Source: an uncultured Balneolaceae bacterium (lineage in GTDB: Bacteria; Bacteroidota; Rhodothermia; Balneolales; Balneolaceae). Taken from it: DNA of 40,806 bases. Positions 8,182 to 16,777 of the stretch are shown piece after piece. A program made the position numbers and the translations under genes. Where the stretch lies: the NCBI GenBank assembly GCA_937982515.1, contig CALJMB010000368.1, forward strand, positions 1-40,806, given 5' to 3'. Under the pieces are notes generated by a model. It saw only the letters and a program-made list of their open reading frames with translations, searched no databases and had not been told where the DNA came from. Every line of letters begins with the position of its first letter. Positions within the stretch are counted from its first letter, which is position 1.

Positions 8182-9183
8182 ATGAAAGATTCCACATACA
8201 AGGCCCTTGTAGTTTCTGAAACGGGAGAAGGTACATTTAACAGAGAGGTGCAAACAAGATCCGTCAGCAGTCTGCCTCCACACGAGGTACTGATAGAAGT
8301 ACACTACTCTTCGCTTAATTATAAAGACGCTCTTTCCGCAACAGGCAACAAAGGTGTAACTCGGCAGTTTCCACACACACCGGGGATCGATGCAGCGGGA
8401 GTAGTAGTAGAAAGCGACAGTTCCCGGTTTAATAAGGGTGATAAAGTTATTGTTACCAGCTTTGATTTAGGGCAAAATACCCCGGGTGGATTTGGACAAT
8501 ACATTAGCGTACCGGCCGGATGGATAGTCCCCTTACCTGAGGGACTGTCGTTAAAGGAAAGTATGATTCTGGGTACAGCGGGATTTACTGCTGCATATGG
8601 TGTCTATAAAATAGTAGAAAATGGCACGGCACCCGAAGACGGACCCCTGCTCGTAACAGGGGCTACGGGTGGAGTTGGCAGCTTCGCTATAGCATTGCTT
8701 TCGGAACGGGGATACGAAGTAACTGCTGCGACAGGGAAGTTAGATCAGCAGGATTATCTGAAATACCTGGGTGCCCGGCAGGTCATCGGCCGGGATTCTG
8801 TGATGACCGGCCCGGATAAGCCGCTACTGAAAAGTAAATGGGCAGGTGCACTGGATACGGTTGGCGGGGCTGTTCTGGACAGGATTATACGGCAGACAAA
8901 ACACAATGGAACCGTAGCCTGCTGCGGTAACGTACTCGGCGGGCACCTTAATACAAGTATTTATCCTTTTATTCTGCGCGGCGTCAGCCTGATGGGTATA
9001 GACTCCGGAATCTGCCTGATGCCAATGAGAAAACAGATCTGGCATTTACTTGCCACGGACTGGAAGATCGATAAATTGAGTGAAATGTATCATGAAGCCA
9101 CACTGGATACCCTTGAAAAGGAAATAGAGAAAATCCTCAAAGGCAAACAGGTTGGAAGGGTGCTGGTCAACCTTAAAAAATAA
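8182..9183 (+). CDS. acuI: YhdH/AcuI-family zinc-independent MDR oxidoreductase (acrylyl-CoA reductase-like)
   Basis: This 333-residue medium-chain dehydrogenase/reductase has the GroES-like N-domain with VHYSSLNYKDALSATG (40-55) and PHTPGIDAAG (64-73), both typical of the YhdH/AcuI branch. The Rossmann motif is VTGATGGVGSFA (158-169). Zinc-ligand cysteines of alcohol dehydrogenases are absent. Characterised members reduce acrylyl-CoA to propionyl-CoA with NADPH, which detoxifies acrylate formed from DMSP; others are annotated as quinone oxidoreductases. Substrate cannot be settled here and no DMSP lyase gene is present, so the symbol is tentative. The stop is only 4 bases from the stop of the convergent response-regulator gene, with no room for a terminator between them. 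Confidence 0.88.
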   Translation: MKDSTYKALVVSETGEGTFNREVQTRSVSSLPPHEVLIEVHYSSLNYKDALSATGNKGVTRQFPHTPGIDAAGVVVESDSSRFNKGDKVIVTSFDLGQNTPGGFGQYISVPAGWIVPLPEGLSLKESMILGTAGFTAAYGVYKIVENGTAPEDGPLLVTGATGGVGSFAIALLSERGYEVTAATGKLDQQDYLKYLGARQVIGRDSVMTGPDKPLLKSKWAGALDTVGGAVLDRIIRQTKHNGTVACCGNVLGGHLNTSIYPFILRGVSLMGIDSGICLMPMRKQIWHLLATDWKIDKLSEMYHEATLDTLEKEIEKILKGKQVGRVLVNLKK

Positions 9184-9187
9184 GCAA

Positions 9188-9628
9188 TCAAGCTGTATGG
9201 TTTAATTGAATCCGCGCGTTCGGAGAGATTTCTCGGGATTGATCTTTTCCTTTAGGGTTGTCCATACCGAAAGCTTTATTCAGCGGTTTTTTTAAATCCT
9301 GAGAAGTTATCGGTTTTATAAGGTAATCTGTAAAGCCTGTTTTTTTTGCGCGCTCGTAATTAAAGCGATCTGAATTGCCTGATAAATAAACAACAGGCAC
9401 ATCAGACTCTTTTCTGATTTCTTCCATAGCCTGTATCCCGTCCATCTCGCCTTTCAGCACAATATCCATAATAATAAGGTCGGGTTGTAGCTCTCTGGTT
9501 CTTTCAATTGCTTCCTGTCCCGTTCCTACTTTAGCAACTACTTCATGCCCCAACTTCTGTATCAGGCGCTCTTCGACTAAAGAAAGTAGCATATCATCTT
9601 CGACAATAAGTACCCTTTTAACAGCCAT
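9188..9628 (-). CDS. Stand-alone response-regulator receiver-domain protein
   Basis: This 146-residue protein is one CheY-like REC domain plus a polar tail of about 25 residues. The acidic pocket is E10/D11/D12, the phosphoacceptor is D55 (LIIMDIVLKG), the switch Ser is S83 (VVYLSGNS) and the conserved lysine is K105 (DYLIKPIT). There is no output domain. LKGEMDGIQA after the phospho-Asp resembles the receivers that accompany PAS-rich hybrid kinases in Bacteroidota-type genomes. No histidine kinase is in the window. It likely acts as a phosphorelay shuttle or by protein binding. The tail (about 121-146) has no recognised motif. Confidence 0.93.
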   Translation of the reverse strand: MAVKRVLIVEDDMLLSLVEERLIQKLGHEVVAKVGTGQEAIERTRELQPDLIIMDIVLKGEMDGIQAMEEIRKESDVPVVYLSGNSDRFNYERAKKTGFTDYLIKPITSQDLKKPLNKAFGMDNPKGKDQSREISPNARIQLNHTA

Positions 9629-10134
9629 ATTGTTATCAGTTGTGTGTATGTAGATTATTTCTGCCGTCGGCTCAGTACTGCTATCTGATATTAATTTTTT
9701 ATAATATTTAGTATATTAAAAAATATTAATCTTTGCCAAATCTTTATTACAACTCATGTAGTAGATTTATTACAGCGGAATGGCTCACTGCTGAACAAAC
9801 CTGAATGCCGCTAAACGAAATACGGCGCTAAATAGTCTGAGAGAACTCCCTACCCACTAAACACCTCTCTCAAGCCGATAGATAGAGATAGAAGTCTTTG
9901 GGAGATTAAGAGAAGTTTGATCCTGTCTGGAAGAAGTGTTTGGGAGCTTAGGAGAGGTCTCAATCCCCGGGAATGAATGCCAATGATGTTTACGAACTTC
10001 TGCCGGCTTTGATAGTGCCTGCGGTCGCGCCCGGGCGCAACATCGGCATGTGGGTGGTACGCGTAAAAGCAAGTCGGATACAAATAAATAAAGCCCTTGC
10101 ACGGTTTTAGTCGTTGTCGTACAAGGGCTTTGAG
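9629..10134. other. 506-base intergenic region with AT-rich near-palindrome and word-like direct repeats
   Basis: Bases 9687-9730 upstream of the response regulator are almost all A/T and form an imperfect palindrome around 9708. They may be a promoter region. At 9891-9958 a word of about 26 bases occurs twice (GAAGTCTTTGGGAGATTAAG and GAAGTGTTTGGGAGCTTAGG begin the copies). ACCTCTC at 9863-9869 pairs with GAGAGGT at 9952-9958. A terminator for the tRNA follows at about 10091-10131. I see no gene here. Confidence 0.5.
10091..10131 (-). terminator. Terminator hairpin downstream of tRNA-Phe
   Basis: Read on the minus strand, AAAGCCCTTG pairs with CAAGGGCTTT around a loop of about 20 bases. It is followed by a T-rich TTTATTTATTTG tail. 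It begins a few bases after the tRNA 3' end, so it fits an intrinsic terminator for that gene. Confidence 0.75.
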
Positions 10135-10207
10135 TGGGACCGGGCGGAATCGAACCGCCGACACCACGATTTTCAGTCGTGTGCTCTACCTACTGAGCTA
10201 CAGTCCC
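10135..10207 (-). tRNA. tRNA-Phe (anticodon GAA)
   Basis: The 73-base minus-strand gene folds as a canonical cloverleaf. The acceptor is GGGACTG with CGGTCCC. The D arm is GCTCAGTAGGTAGAGC. The anticodon stem CACGA/TCGTG holds loop CTGAAAA, which gives anticodon GAA, and the T arm is GGCGG-TTCGATT-CCGCC with discriminator A. CCA is not encoded (the next bases are CTC), so it must be added enzymatically. Confidence 0.97.
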
Positions 10208-10292
10208 TCTTCAGAGTGGGCAAATATAAAAGCTTTTAATCTTTATACAAAGGCATATTCCGGTTTTTTTGCATTAGTGGAACACATCGCTA

Positions 10293-10352
10293 CAGGAAGT
10301 CAGAATCCAGCATTGACACCTTCTGAATCCTGACTCCTGAATACCGACTCCC
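10293..10352. repeat. Intergenic inverted repeat, 'GACTCCTGAATTC' class, copy 2
   Basis: CAGGAAGTCAG (10293-10303) mirrors CTGACTCCTG (10330-10339) with one extra base, and TCAGAA (10300-10305) pairs with TTCTGA (10321-10326). The wording (GTCAGAATCCAGCAT, TTCTGA, TGACTCCTGAATAC) matches the element at 2922-2972, so the two are one dispersed family. It sits between tRNA-Phe and the 3' end of recJ. Confidence 0.75.
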
Positions 10353-10408
10353 TCTTACATCACAAGGGAACTTGTTACTTGTTAAAAATCACCGTTGACA
10401 TAACAAAC

Positions 10409-12124
10409 CTATCCGCTGCCAAGATGAATATCACGGAGCCGGACCTGCAGGGTGCGTTTGCCGTTCCAGAAATTTTCCTCCAGACAATAAGCAATATTCA
10501 GTGAGTTTTCTGATGAGTTACGGATAACCGGAAGATACTCATGCATGTTAAATCCTATAACGTCAAAAACACCGGAACCGTTTTGTGCAACTTTCATTTT
10601 CAGATGTCCGGACCCAACGATCGTGGGTACGCCTACCACGCGCACGCCCTGACTTACAAAGGTCGGGCGGAGATTGCCCGGCCCAAAGGGTTCAAACTGG
10701 CTGAGCAGCTTCCAGAACCGCATATCGATGTCCGACAGATCTAACTTGCAATCAATAGACAACTCCGGTTTAAAATCCTGATTCGACAGATCACCTGACG
10801 CAATCTTATCCATTCTCCTGCGGAACTCCATCAGGTTTTCGGGACGAATCGTCAGCCCTGCTGCGTACTCATGTCCTCCAAACTGTTCAAGCAGGTCCTC
10901 ACACTGCTGCAGCGCTTCGTAGATATTAAATCCTTTAATACTGCGGGCCGATCCCTTGATCATTCCGTCAACGGTACTCAGCATAATGGCCGGCCGACAA
11001 AACTCATCTACCAACCGGGACGCCACAATGCCTATTACACCGAGGTGCCAATTCGGATTGTGCAGCACCATGGAAGAAATATTATCCAGATTATATTCCT
11101 TGTCTACCATAGACATCGCTTCTTCCATGGTTTTATTATCTTTATCGCGCCGTTCAATGTTAATAGCTTCCAGCTCATAAGCGCGGGATTTAGCTTCATC
11201 AGGAGTTTCAGAAATGAGCAGTTTTACCGCCTTAGACGCATCCCCCATCCGCCCAGCGGCGTTGATACGCGGGCCGATGGAAAAGACGATGCTGGAGGTT
11301 GAAATGGTTCCCACATCCATCTGAATCAAATCCAACAGCGCTTTAATACCCGCCCGGGGTGTTGTGTTTATCAGTTTGAGCCCTTCCCGCATCAATATCC
11401 GGTTCTCATCGATGAGCGGTACAATATCGGAAGCCGTTGAAATGGCCACCAGATCCAGAAACTGAAAAGCCACTTTATCGGAGAGCCCAAGCTTCCTCAG
11501 TGTGCCCTGTACCAGTTTAAATGCCACACCCGCCCCTGATAAACCATCGAATGGGTAGGTGCAGTCTCTGCGTTTAGGATCCAATACAGCTACCGCGTCA
11601 GGAATTTCCTCCCCAACATTGTGGTGATCACAAATAATAAGATCAATACCTTTTTGATTAGCGAGTTTGGTCTCTTCGATGGCGGTAATACCACAATCTA
11701 CAGATACGATGAGAGTTACATTTTGCTTATCGGCATATTTAATACCTTCGATATTTATTCCATAACCTTCTTTAAACCTGTGCGGAATATAGTAATCTAC
11801 ATCAACACCGAAATCTTTCAGAAAAGTGTAGAGAATGGACGTAGCAGTGGTTCCATCTACATCATAATCTCCATAAACCAGAATTTTTTCTCCGGACCGG
11901 ATTGCCCTGGCAAGACGCTCGGTAGCCTTGTCCATATCCTTCATCAGGAAGGGATCATGAAGTAACTTGATATCCGGCCTGAAAAATAATTTAGCTTTCT
12001 CAAAGGTATCTATACCTCTTAAAGACAGAAGATGGGCTATCCTTTCGGATATACCCAGCTCTTTCTGTAAGGTGGATATAGTCTCCTCCCTTTCAGGCTT
12101 TGCATAAACCCAGCGAAAAGACAT
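10409..12124 (-). CDS. recJ: Single-stranded-DNA-specific exonuclease RecJ
   Basis: This 571-residue protein is of normal RecJ length. The DHH phosphoesterase core has VYGDYDVDGTTA (about 83-94, motif I), VSVDCGITA (140-148, motif II) and the DHH triplet in ICDHHNVGE (D166-H168, motif III), followed by VLDPKRRDC and the SGAGVAFK segment. The DHHA1 domain carries RINAAGRMGDA and FGGHEYAAGLTI. An OB-fold region follows near residue 450 to the end. It degrades ssDNA 5' to 3' in the cytoplasm during RecF-pathway recombination and mismatch repair. The start at 12124 (MSFRWVY) fits the family. An A-rich tract precedes it but there is no clear Shine-Dalgarno sequence. Confidence 0.97.
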   Translation of the reverse strand: MSFRWVYAKPEREETISTLQKELGISERIAHLLSLRGIDTFEKAKLFFRPDIKLLHDPFLMKDMDKATERLARAIRSGEKILVYGDYDVDGTTATSILYTFLKDFGVDVDYYIPHRFKEGYGINIEGIKYADKQNVTLIVSVDCGITAIEETKLANQKGIDLIICDHHNVGEEIPDAVAVLDPKRRDCTYPFDGLSGAGVAFKLVQGTLRKLGLSDKVAFQFLDLVAISTASDIVPLIDENRILMREGLKLINTTPRAGIKALLDLIQMDVGTISTSSIVFSIGPRINAAGRMGDASKAVKLLISETPDEAKSRAYELEAINIERRDKDNKTMEEAMSMVDKEYNLDNISSMVLHNPNWHLGVIGIVASRLVDEFCRPAIMLSTVDGMIKGSARSIKGFNIYEALQQCEDLLEQFGGHEYAAGLTIRPENLMEFRRRMDKIASGDLSNQDFKPELSIDCKLDLSDIDMRFWKLLSQFEPFGPGNLRPTFVSQGVRVVGVPTIVGSGHLKMKVAQNGSGVFDVIGFNMHEYLPVIRNSSENSLNIAYCLEENFWNGKRTLQVRLRDIHLGSG

Positions 12125-12520
12125 AGTTTTTCATTTTTTTTCTTTTTTGTTATAAAGAGGCCGGTGGCGGTCAGGCCAGGGACCAACGCATGTTTTTAAC
12201 GTATCTGAAAATTCTGTCTCCCTACCCGTCATAGAATGCACCTATAAAATACAACTTAGTATGAAAAGTTCATCAACCGGAATACAAATTATCACTTATA
12301 CCTGCGGCCATGGCCTCTCTGTCCGGCGTCCTATTCGGGTTACATTGAAACCGGCTTCATTACTAAAATTCATTCGTTTTACTTAAATTAACAACACTGT
12401 AAATCCGGAGGAAGCTTGATAGTCCTGATTTAATGTGTTTACTGAACCCTTACCTATCCTGTGTACTGTCAGGGCTGATTTTTTAAAATCATAAAAGCAT
12501 TAATTACTTAACGTTCTTAT
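12125..12520. other. 396-base divergent intergenic region, no gene seen
   Basis: This region separates recJ (minus) from the amino-acid dehydrogenase (plus), so it should hold both promoters. A T-rich run lies just upstream of recJ at 12125-12150. I see no riboswitch, RNA gene or strong hairpin and no plausible open frame. Confidence 0.5.
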
Positions 12521-13696
12521 ATGGCTATGCAATCTATTACTATTTCAAACTCAACGGCCGACGATACCGATGAAAACTTTCCATTGTTTAATGAACTTCA
12601 ATCCTACGAACATGAACAAATCATCGTATGTTCAGAACCCAATGCAGGGCTGAAAGCCATTATCGCCATCCACAACACCACGCTGGGACCGGCCTTGGGA
12701 GGAATCAGGATGTGGCCTTATCAAAGTGAGCAGGAAGCTATGCGGGATGTTTTGCGCCTTTCCCGGGGCATGACGTACAAAGCCGCCATTGCGGGGCTCA
12801 ACCTCGGAGGCGGTAAAGCCGTGATCATTGGTGATCCCAGGAAAGACAAGAACGAGCAACTCTTTCGCACGTTCGGTCGCTATGTGGATGGCCTCGGCGG
12901 CCGATACATAACCGCAGAAGATGTAGGCATCGATTTGCAGGATATGGAATGGGTAAACATGGAAACGAAATATGTTACAGGTATTCCGAAAACAATCGGT
13001 GGCAGCGGCGATCCCTCACCCGTAACAGCTTACGGGGTGTACATGGGCATAAAGGCATGTGCGCAAAAAGCCTATGGTTCGGATACGCTGAATGGGAAAA
13101 AAATCGCCATCCAGGGCGCCGGCCACGTAAGCTCAAACCTGGCTAAGCTTTTGACAAAAGAAGGAGCAAAACTTTTTGTTTCTGATATTTATGAAGATAA
13201 GGCCAATCTTCTGGCCAACAGTACCGGAGCGGAGGTAGTACATCCGGATAAAATTTATGGACTGGATGTAGATATCTTTAGTCCATGCGCCCTGGGAGGC
13301 GTCGTTAACGATGATACACTGGATCACTTCAAATGTGCTATCATTGCAGGTTCAGCCAATAACGTTTTAGATGATGAAGAAAGGCACGGCCATATGCTGC
13401 GTGAGCGGGGAATTGTTTACGCTCCGGATTATGTTATCAATGCGGGAGGCCTTATTAATGTTGCCAGCGAACTGGAAGGGTACAATGAGCAGCGCGCTCA
13501 CGACAAAGCCTCGCGAATATATGATGTGATTCTGGAGATATTGGATTATGCCGACGCAGAGGATATACCTCCCTTTGCAGCTTCAAATATTTTGGCTGAG
13601 AATAGAATTAGAAACGTAGGATATATTCACCAGATCTACACATCAAGAAGTAAATTTTCCGGACACATTCGCGATATGTACCGTGGCAAGAGCTAG
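12521..13696 (+). CDS. Glu/Leu/Phe/Val dehydrogenase, probably leucine (branched-chain) dehydrogenase
   Basis: The 391-residue protein is short for a glutamate dehydrogenase (over 400) and near the leucine-dehydrogenase size. The catalytic domain has the TTLGPALGGIRMWPY substrate block (about 53-67), MTYKAAIAGLNLGGGKAV (84-101) with two lysines (K87, K99) that bind and activate substrate, and TAEDVGI. The NAD domain begins with IQGAGHVSSNLA. It deaminates leucine, valine or isoleucine to the 2-oxo acids in an NAD-dependent way. Those oxo acids would be used by a lipoamide-dependent complex that includes the LpdA encoded nearby. The first ATG is at 12521, a second at 12527 is equally possible. 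A strong hairpin follows the gene. Confidence 0.9.
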   Translation: MAMQSITISNSTADDTDENFPLFNELQSYEHEQIIVCSEPNAGLKAIIAIHNTTLGPALGGIRMWPYQSEQEAMRDVLRLSRGMTYKAAIAGLNLGGGKAVIIGDPRKDKNEQLFRTFGRYVDGLGGRYITAEDVGIDLQDMEWVNMETKYVTGIPKTIGGSGDPSPVTAYGVYMGIKACAQKAYGSDTLNGKKIAIQGAGHVSSNLAKLLTKEGAKLFVSDIYEDKANLLANSTGAEVVHPDKIYGLDVDIFSPCALGGVVNDDTLDHFKCAIIAGSANNVLDDEERHGHMLRERGIVYAPDYVINAGGLINVASELEGYNEQRAHDKASRIYDVILEILDYADAEDIPPFAASNILAENRIRNVGYIHQIYTSRSKFSGHIRDMYRGKS

Positions 13697-13709
13697 AAAG
13701 CCAGACAAC

Positions 13710-13769
13710 CAAAACACAGAAGTCCGAGTTCAGAATAGGTATATTCTGAACTCGGACTTCTGTGTTTTG
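13710..13769. terminator. Perfect 28-bp hairpin after the leucine dehydrogenase gene
   Basis: Bases 13710-13737 pair without mismatch with 13742-13769 around a 4-base GGTA loop. The 5' arm starts CAAAACACAG and the 3' arm ends CTGTGTTTTG, so each strand carries a short T-run at the base of the stem. It begins 13 bases after the stop. It is much longer than most intrinsic terminators, and the stem has word-like content (CAGAAGTCCGAGTTCAGAAT). It is probably a terminator and a member of the same class of intergenic palindromes described elsewhere in the window. Confidence 0.7.
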
Positions 13770-13857
13770 AATTGTACATATAATTTTCCGGCGGTTCAAT
13801 ATTTGATTGGACCGCTTTTTTTGGATTAAGTAACAAAAAAGAACGCCTGAATACACT

Positions 13858-14763
13858 ATGATTAAGAACAAAGATTTTCAGCATAGAGACCGTCTTATCA
13901 AAGGAATTACATCCGACGGTCATTTTAAGATTTCAGCAGTCAAAACCACCGATGTGGTTAAAACGGCAAAAGAACGGCATAATTTGTCTCTTTTAAATAC
14001 GGTATTGCTTGGACGCGCCCTTACAGCTACCATGCTTATGGCATCCGAACTGAAAGGAGAAGAACGGGTGCAGCTCAGATTTGAAGGAGAAGGGCCGGTA
14101 GGCCTGATTGTAACCGAAGCCAACCGGGTAGGAGAGATCAGAGGCTACGTGCAACATCCGAAAATAGAGCTGGATTATACACGTGGCGATGTAACTGTAG
14201 GGGACGGACTCGGCCTTGGAATCCTTACCTTCTCAAAAACGCTCTATAACGAAGCCGAGCCCCGAAGAAGTACCATTGAACTGGTTAAGGGAAATATCAA
14301 CGACGACATTGCCTACTATATGGTACAGTCTGAACAAATTCCTTCAGCCGTGCTACTGGATGTCGGCCTGGATGAACAGGGTAATGTGACCGAGGCGGGA
14401 GGTATACTCATACAGCGCATGCCCGGTGCACCGGAAGGACAGATAGAGCAACTCCAACAAAAGCTGATGTCTTTTGAAGCCATTCATAAACTTTTTATGA
14501 GGGGGTTATATATTGATGACGTCATGCAAATGGCAGTGCGTCCCCTGGAGGTTAAGGAGCTGAACCGTCAGCCGGTAGATTTCTTTTGCAGATGTACACG
14601 GGGGCGATTCATCGATGCATTGGCGATGCTCAGTTACAACGACCTGAAAGAAATCAGCGATGAAGGCCAGGAACTCGTTTGTCATTTCTGCAATGAACAT
14701 TATTATGTCACAAAAGAAGAAATTGAGGATATCCTCATTCAAACAAAAGCTAAGATGAATTGA
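13858..14763 (+). CDS. hslO: Redox-regulated chaperone Hsp33
   Basis: This 301-residue protein matches Hsp33 throughout. The N-terminal domain contains RALTATMLMASELKGEERVQLRFEGEGPVG-type sequence (about 53-82) and RGYVQHP (95-101). The C-terminal zinc site is C244-X-C246 (FFCRCTRGRF) and C275-X2-C278 (LVCHFCNEHY), the expected CXC and CXXC. On oxidation the cysteines form disulfides, zinc leaves and the protein becomes an ATP-independent holdase in the cytoplasm. It is on the same strand as the amino-acid dehydrogenase but is separated from it by a long hairpin, so it probably has its own promoter. The NDH-2 gene follows after 99 bases. Confidence 0.96.
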   Translation: MIKNKDFQHRDRLIKGITSDGHFKISAVKTTDVVKTAKERHNLSLLNTVLLGRALTATMLMASELKGEERVQLRFEGEGPVGLIVTEANRVGEIRGYVQHPKIELDYTRGDVTVGDGLGLGILTFSKTLYNEAEPRRSTIELVKGNINDDIAYYMVQSEQIPSAVLLDVGLDEQGNVTEAGGILIQRMPGAPEGQIEQLQQKLMSFEAIHKLFMRGLYIDDVMQMAVRPLEVKELNRQPVDFFCRCTRGRFIDALAMLSYNDLKEISDEGQELVCHFCNEHYYVTKEEIEDILIQTKAKMN

Positions 14764-14862
14764 TGTAGATCTGGATGCTGTCAGCGATTAATAGCAGGTA
14801 GTTTATAACTGACAACAGACCACACGCAACAAACCGGAATCCCTGTAACCAACCTGATATTT

Positions 14863-16161
14863 ATGAATAACGAACGAAGACACATAGTAATAGTTGGAGG
14901 CGGATTTGGAGGAATATCGGCCGCAAAAAAATTGCGAAAAGCAGACGTAGACCTCACCATCATTGACAGGGCTAACCACCATCTGTTCCAGCCTCTGCTC
15001 TATCAGGTTGCGACAGCAGCTCTTTCACCGGGAGATATTGCCGTTCCCATACGGGCTGTTTTAGGCAATGCTCCCCATATCAGGGTTATTTTAGATGAAG
15101 TCAGGGCCATAGACAAAGCAGGCAACACTCTTACACTGTCCAATGATGAAACCATTTCTTTTGATGAACTCATTTTGGCTCCAGGTTCACATTATAATTA
15201 CTTCGGAAATGAGGAATGGGAGGCTTTTGCACCCGGGCTTAAATCAATTGCCAACGCTCTGGATGTGCGAGAGCGAATACTACTTTCTCTTGAAGAAGCG
15301 GAAAAACTGGAAGATCCCAAGCTGCGTGAACCTTATCTCACGTATGTAATTATCGGAGGTGGCCCTACAGGCGTTGAAATGGCCGGTGCCATTGCCGAAA
15401 TTGCCAAGCGCAACATAATGCGCGACTATAACACATTCAGCAAAAATGAGACGCGTATTTTTCTGGTAGAGGCAGGACCTGCCATACTCAATGGCTACCC
15501 GCGATCTCTGTCTGAAAAAGCTCGTGAAATGCTGGAAGATATGGGAGTTCGCGTACTGTTAAATACCCCGGTCACCGAAATCGGTAACAACCGCGTTAAG
15601 TTTAGAGAGGGTGCCATTGATACACCCAATATCATTTGGGCGGCGGGCGTTCTGGCTGATTCACCACTGCTCAGATCCCTGGGGGTAGAACAAGACAGAA
15701 CAGGACGCGTTCGAATTAACGAAGATCTGAGCATACCCGGGCATCCCAATATTTTTGTAATCGGAGACGCTGCTTATCTGGAACAAGATGGCCAGCCTCT
15801 GCCCGCCCTTGCACCCGTAGCCTTACAACAGGGAAGATACTTGGGCAAAAGACTTAGAATCAATCCGGAAGCAAGAGAGGACCGGCCTTTCCGATATAAA
15901 GATAAAGGAAGCATGGCTACCATCGGCAGGGCAAAAGCTATTGCCGACATCAAAGGTTTTAAACTGAGCGGCTTCATCGCCTGGCTGATATGGTCTTTTG
16001 TTCATATCCTGTTTCTGATTGACTTTAGAAACAGATTCAGGGTTTTTGTAGAATGGATATGGTTCTATTTTACTCTGAAGCGGGACATCCGACTGATAAC
16101 GAACAGGGTTTCGGCAGATAAGGCAGAAAGTGTGGAAAGTACGGCAAGTAAAATAAGCTAA
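14863..16161 (+). CDS. ndh: Type II NADH:quinone oxidoreductase (NDH-2)
   Basis: This 432-residue flavoprotein has two dinucleotide folds. The FAD motif is VIVGGGFGGISAAKKL (about 9-24) and the NADH motif is VIIGGGPTGVEMAGAIAE (about 161-178). Also seen are the NHHLFQPLLYQVATAALSP block typical of NDH-2, AAGV near 263 and the FAD-binding GDAAY. The C-terminal part (about 365-410) is hydrophobic and basic (FIAWLIWSFVHILFLIDFRNRF), the membrane anchor characteristic of the family. It passes electrons from NADH to the quinone pool without pumping protons. It stands alone, and no other respiratory genes adjoin it. Confidence 0.95.
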   Translation: MNNERRHIVIVGGGFGGISAAKKLRKADVDLTIIDRANHHLFQPLLYQVATAALSPGDIAVPIRAVLGNAPHIRVILDEVRAIDKAGNTLTLSNDETISFDELILAPGSHYNYFGNEEWEAFAPGLKSIANALDVRERILLSLEEAEKLEDPKLREPYLTYVIIGGGPTGVEMAGAIAEIAKRNIMRDYNTFSKNETRIFLVEAGPAILNGYPRSLSEKAREMLEDMGVRVLLNTPVTEIGNNRVKFREGAIDTPNIIWAAGVLADSPLLRSLGVEQDRTGRVRINEDLSIPGHPNIFVIGDAAYLEQDGQPLPALAPVALQQGRYLGKRLRINPEAREDRPFRYKDKGSMATIGRAKAIADIKGFKLSGFIAWLIWSFVHILFLIDFRNRFRVFVEWIWFYFTLKRDIRLITNRVSADKAESVESTASKIS

Positions 16162-16301
16162 AAGAACCGCGGACCGGCGGCCGAAGACCGAGGAAGCCAT
16201 TCCCGTCATCGGGCGCCCGCTTGCGCTATTGGGCAACGAAATCCAAAGAGTTGGCCTTATTCATTCCTAATTTCCTGTGCGGTGTTTTAGTGGCAAGAAT
16301 A

Positions 16302-16745
16302 CTATGTAGCGAAAGACGAGCCACAGCCACAGGTTTCTGAGGCATTCGGATTGTTAAACGTAAAACCGCGTGCATCGAGTCCATCCGGATAGTCTATGGA
16401 CATACCTTGCAGATACATCATGTGGCGTGGATCCACTACCATTTTTATACCCTGACTCTCAAGTGTTGAATCATCTTCATTTTTATGGTCAAAACCCAGT
16501 TTATAACTGAGCCCTGAGCATCCGCCGCCCTCCACTGCAACGCGAAGATAGAGAGCCTCATCAAGCTGTTCATCTGCTCTTATTTTTTGAATTTGTCTGG
16601 CTGCACGCTCCGTAAGGCTAACTGTTTTTCCTGCGGAGGTTGAAGCATCTATACCTTCAAAAGGAGATGAATGCAATTCTTCTTCATCGCTATCAATAAG
16701 CTCAGCAATGACGTCATCCAGATTTTCATTGGGTTCAACAGACAT
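16302..16745 (-). CDS. HesB/IscA/ErpA-type iron-sulfur carrier with acidic N-terminal extension
   Basis: This 147-residue protein has a standard A-type carrier core from about residue 41 (VSLTERAARQIQKI) to the end. The three cluster-binding cysteines are C76 (GGGCSGLSY), C139 and C141 (ETCGCGSSF). The A-type family is usually 105-125 residues. The first 40 or so here are extra, acidic and probably disordered (DDVIAELIDSDEEEL). It receives Fe-S clusters from a scaffold and hands them to apo-enzymes; LipA and NadA encoded nearby are plausible clients, but that is inference. It lies 32 bases downstream of the AlbA_2-domain gene on the same strand, so the two probably share a transcript. Which subfamily (IscA, ErpA or SufA) cannot be decided. 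Confidence 0.92.
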   Translation of the reverse strand: MSVEPNENLDDVIAELIDSDEEELHSSPFEGIDASTSAGKTVSLTERAARQIQKIRADEQLDEALYLRVAVEGGGCSGLSYKLGFDHKNEDDSTLESQGIKMVVDPRHMMYLQGMSIDYPDGLDARGFTFNNPNASETCGCGSSFAT

Positions 16746-16777
16746 AATTCTTAAATCCTTTATTTTAATTCAAAATT

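Noticed and set aside
10135..10352. tRNA-Phe as an integration site for a mobile island
   Set aside because: No integrase is adjacent and no repeated tRNA 3' end was found; the neighbours are housekeeping genes.
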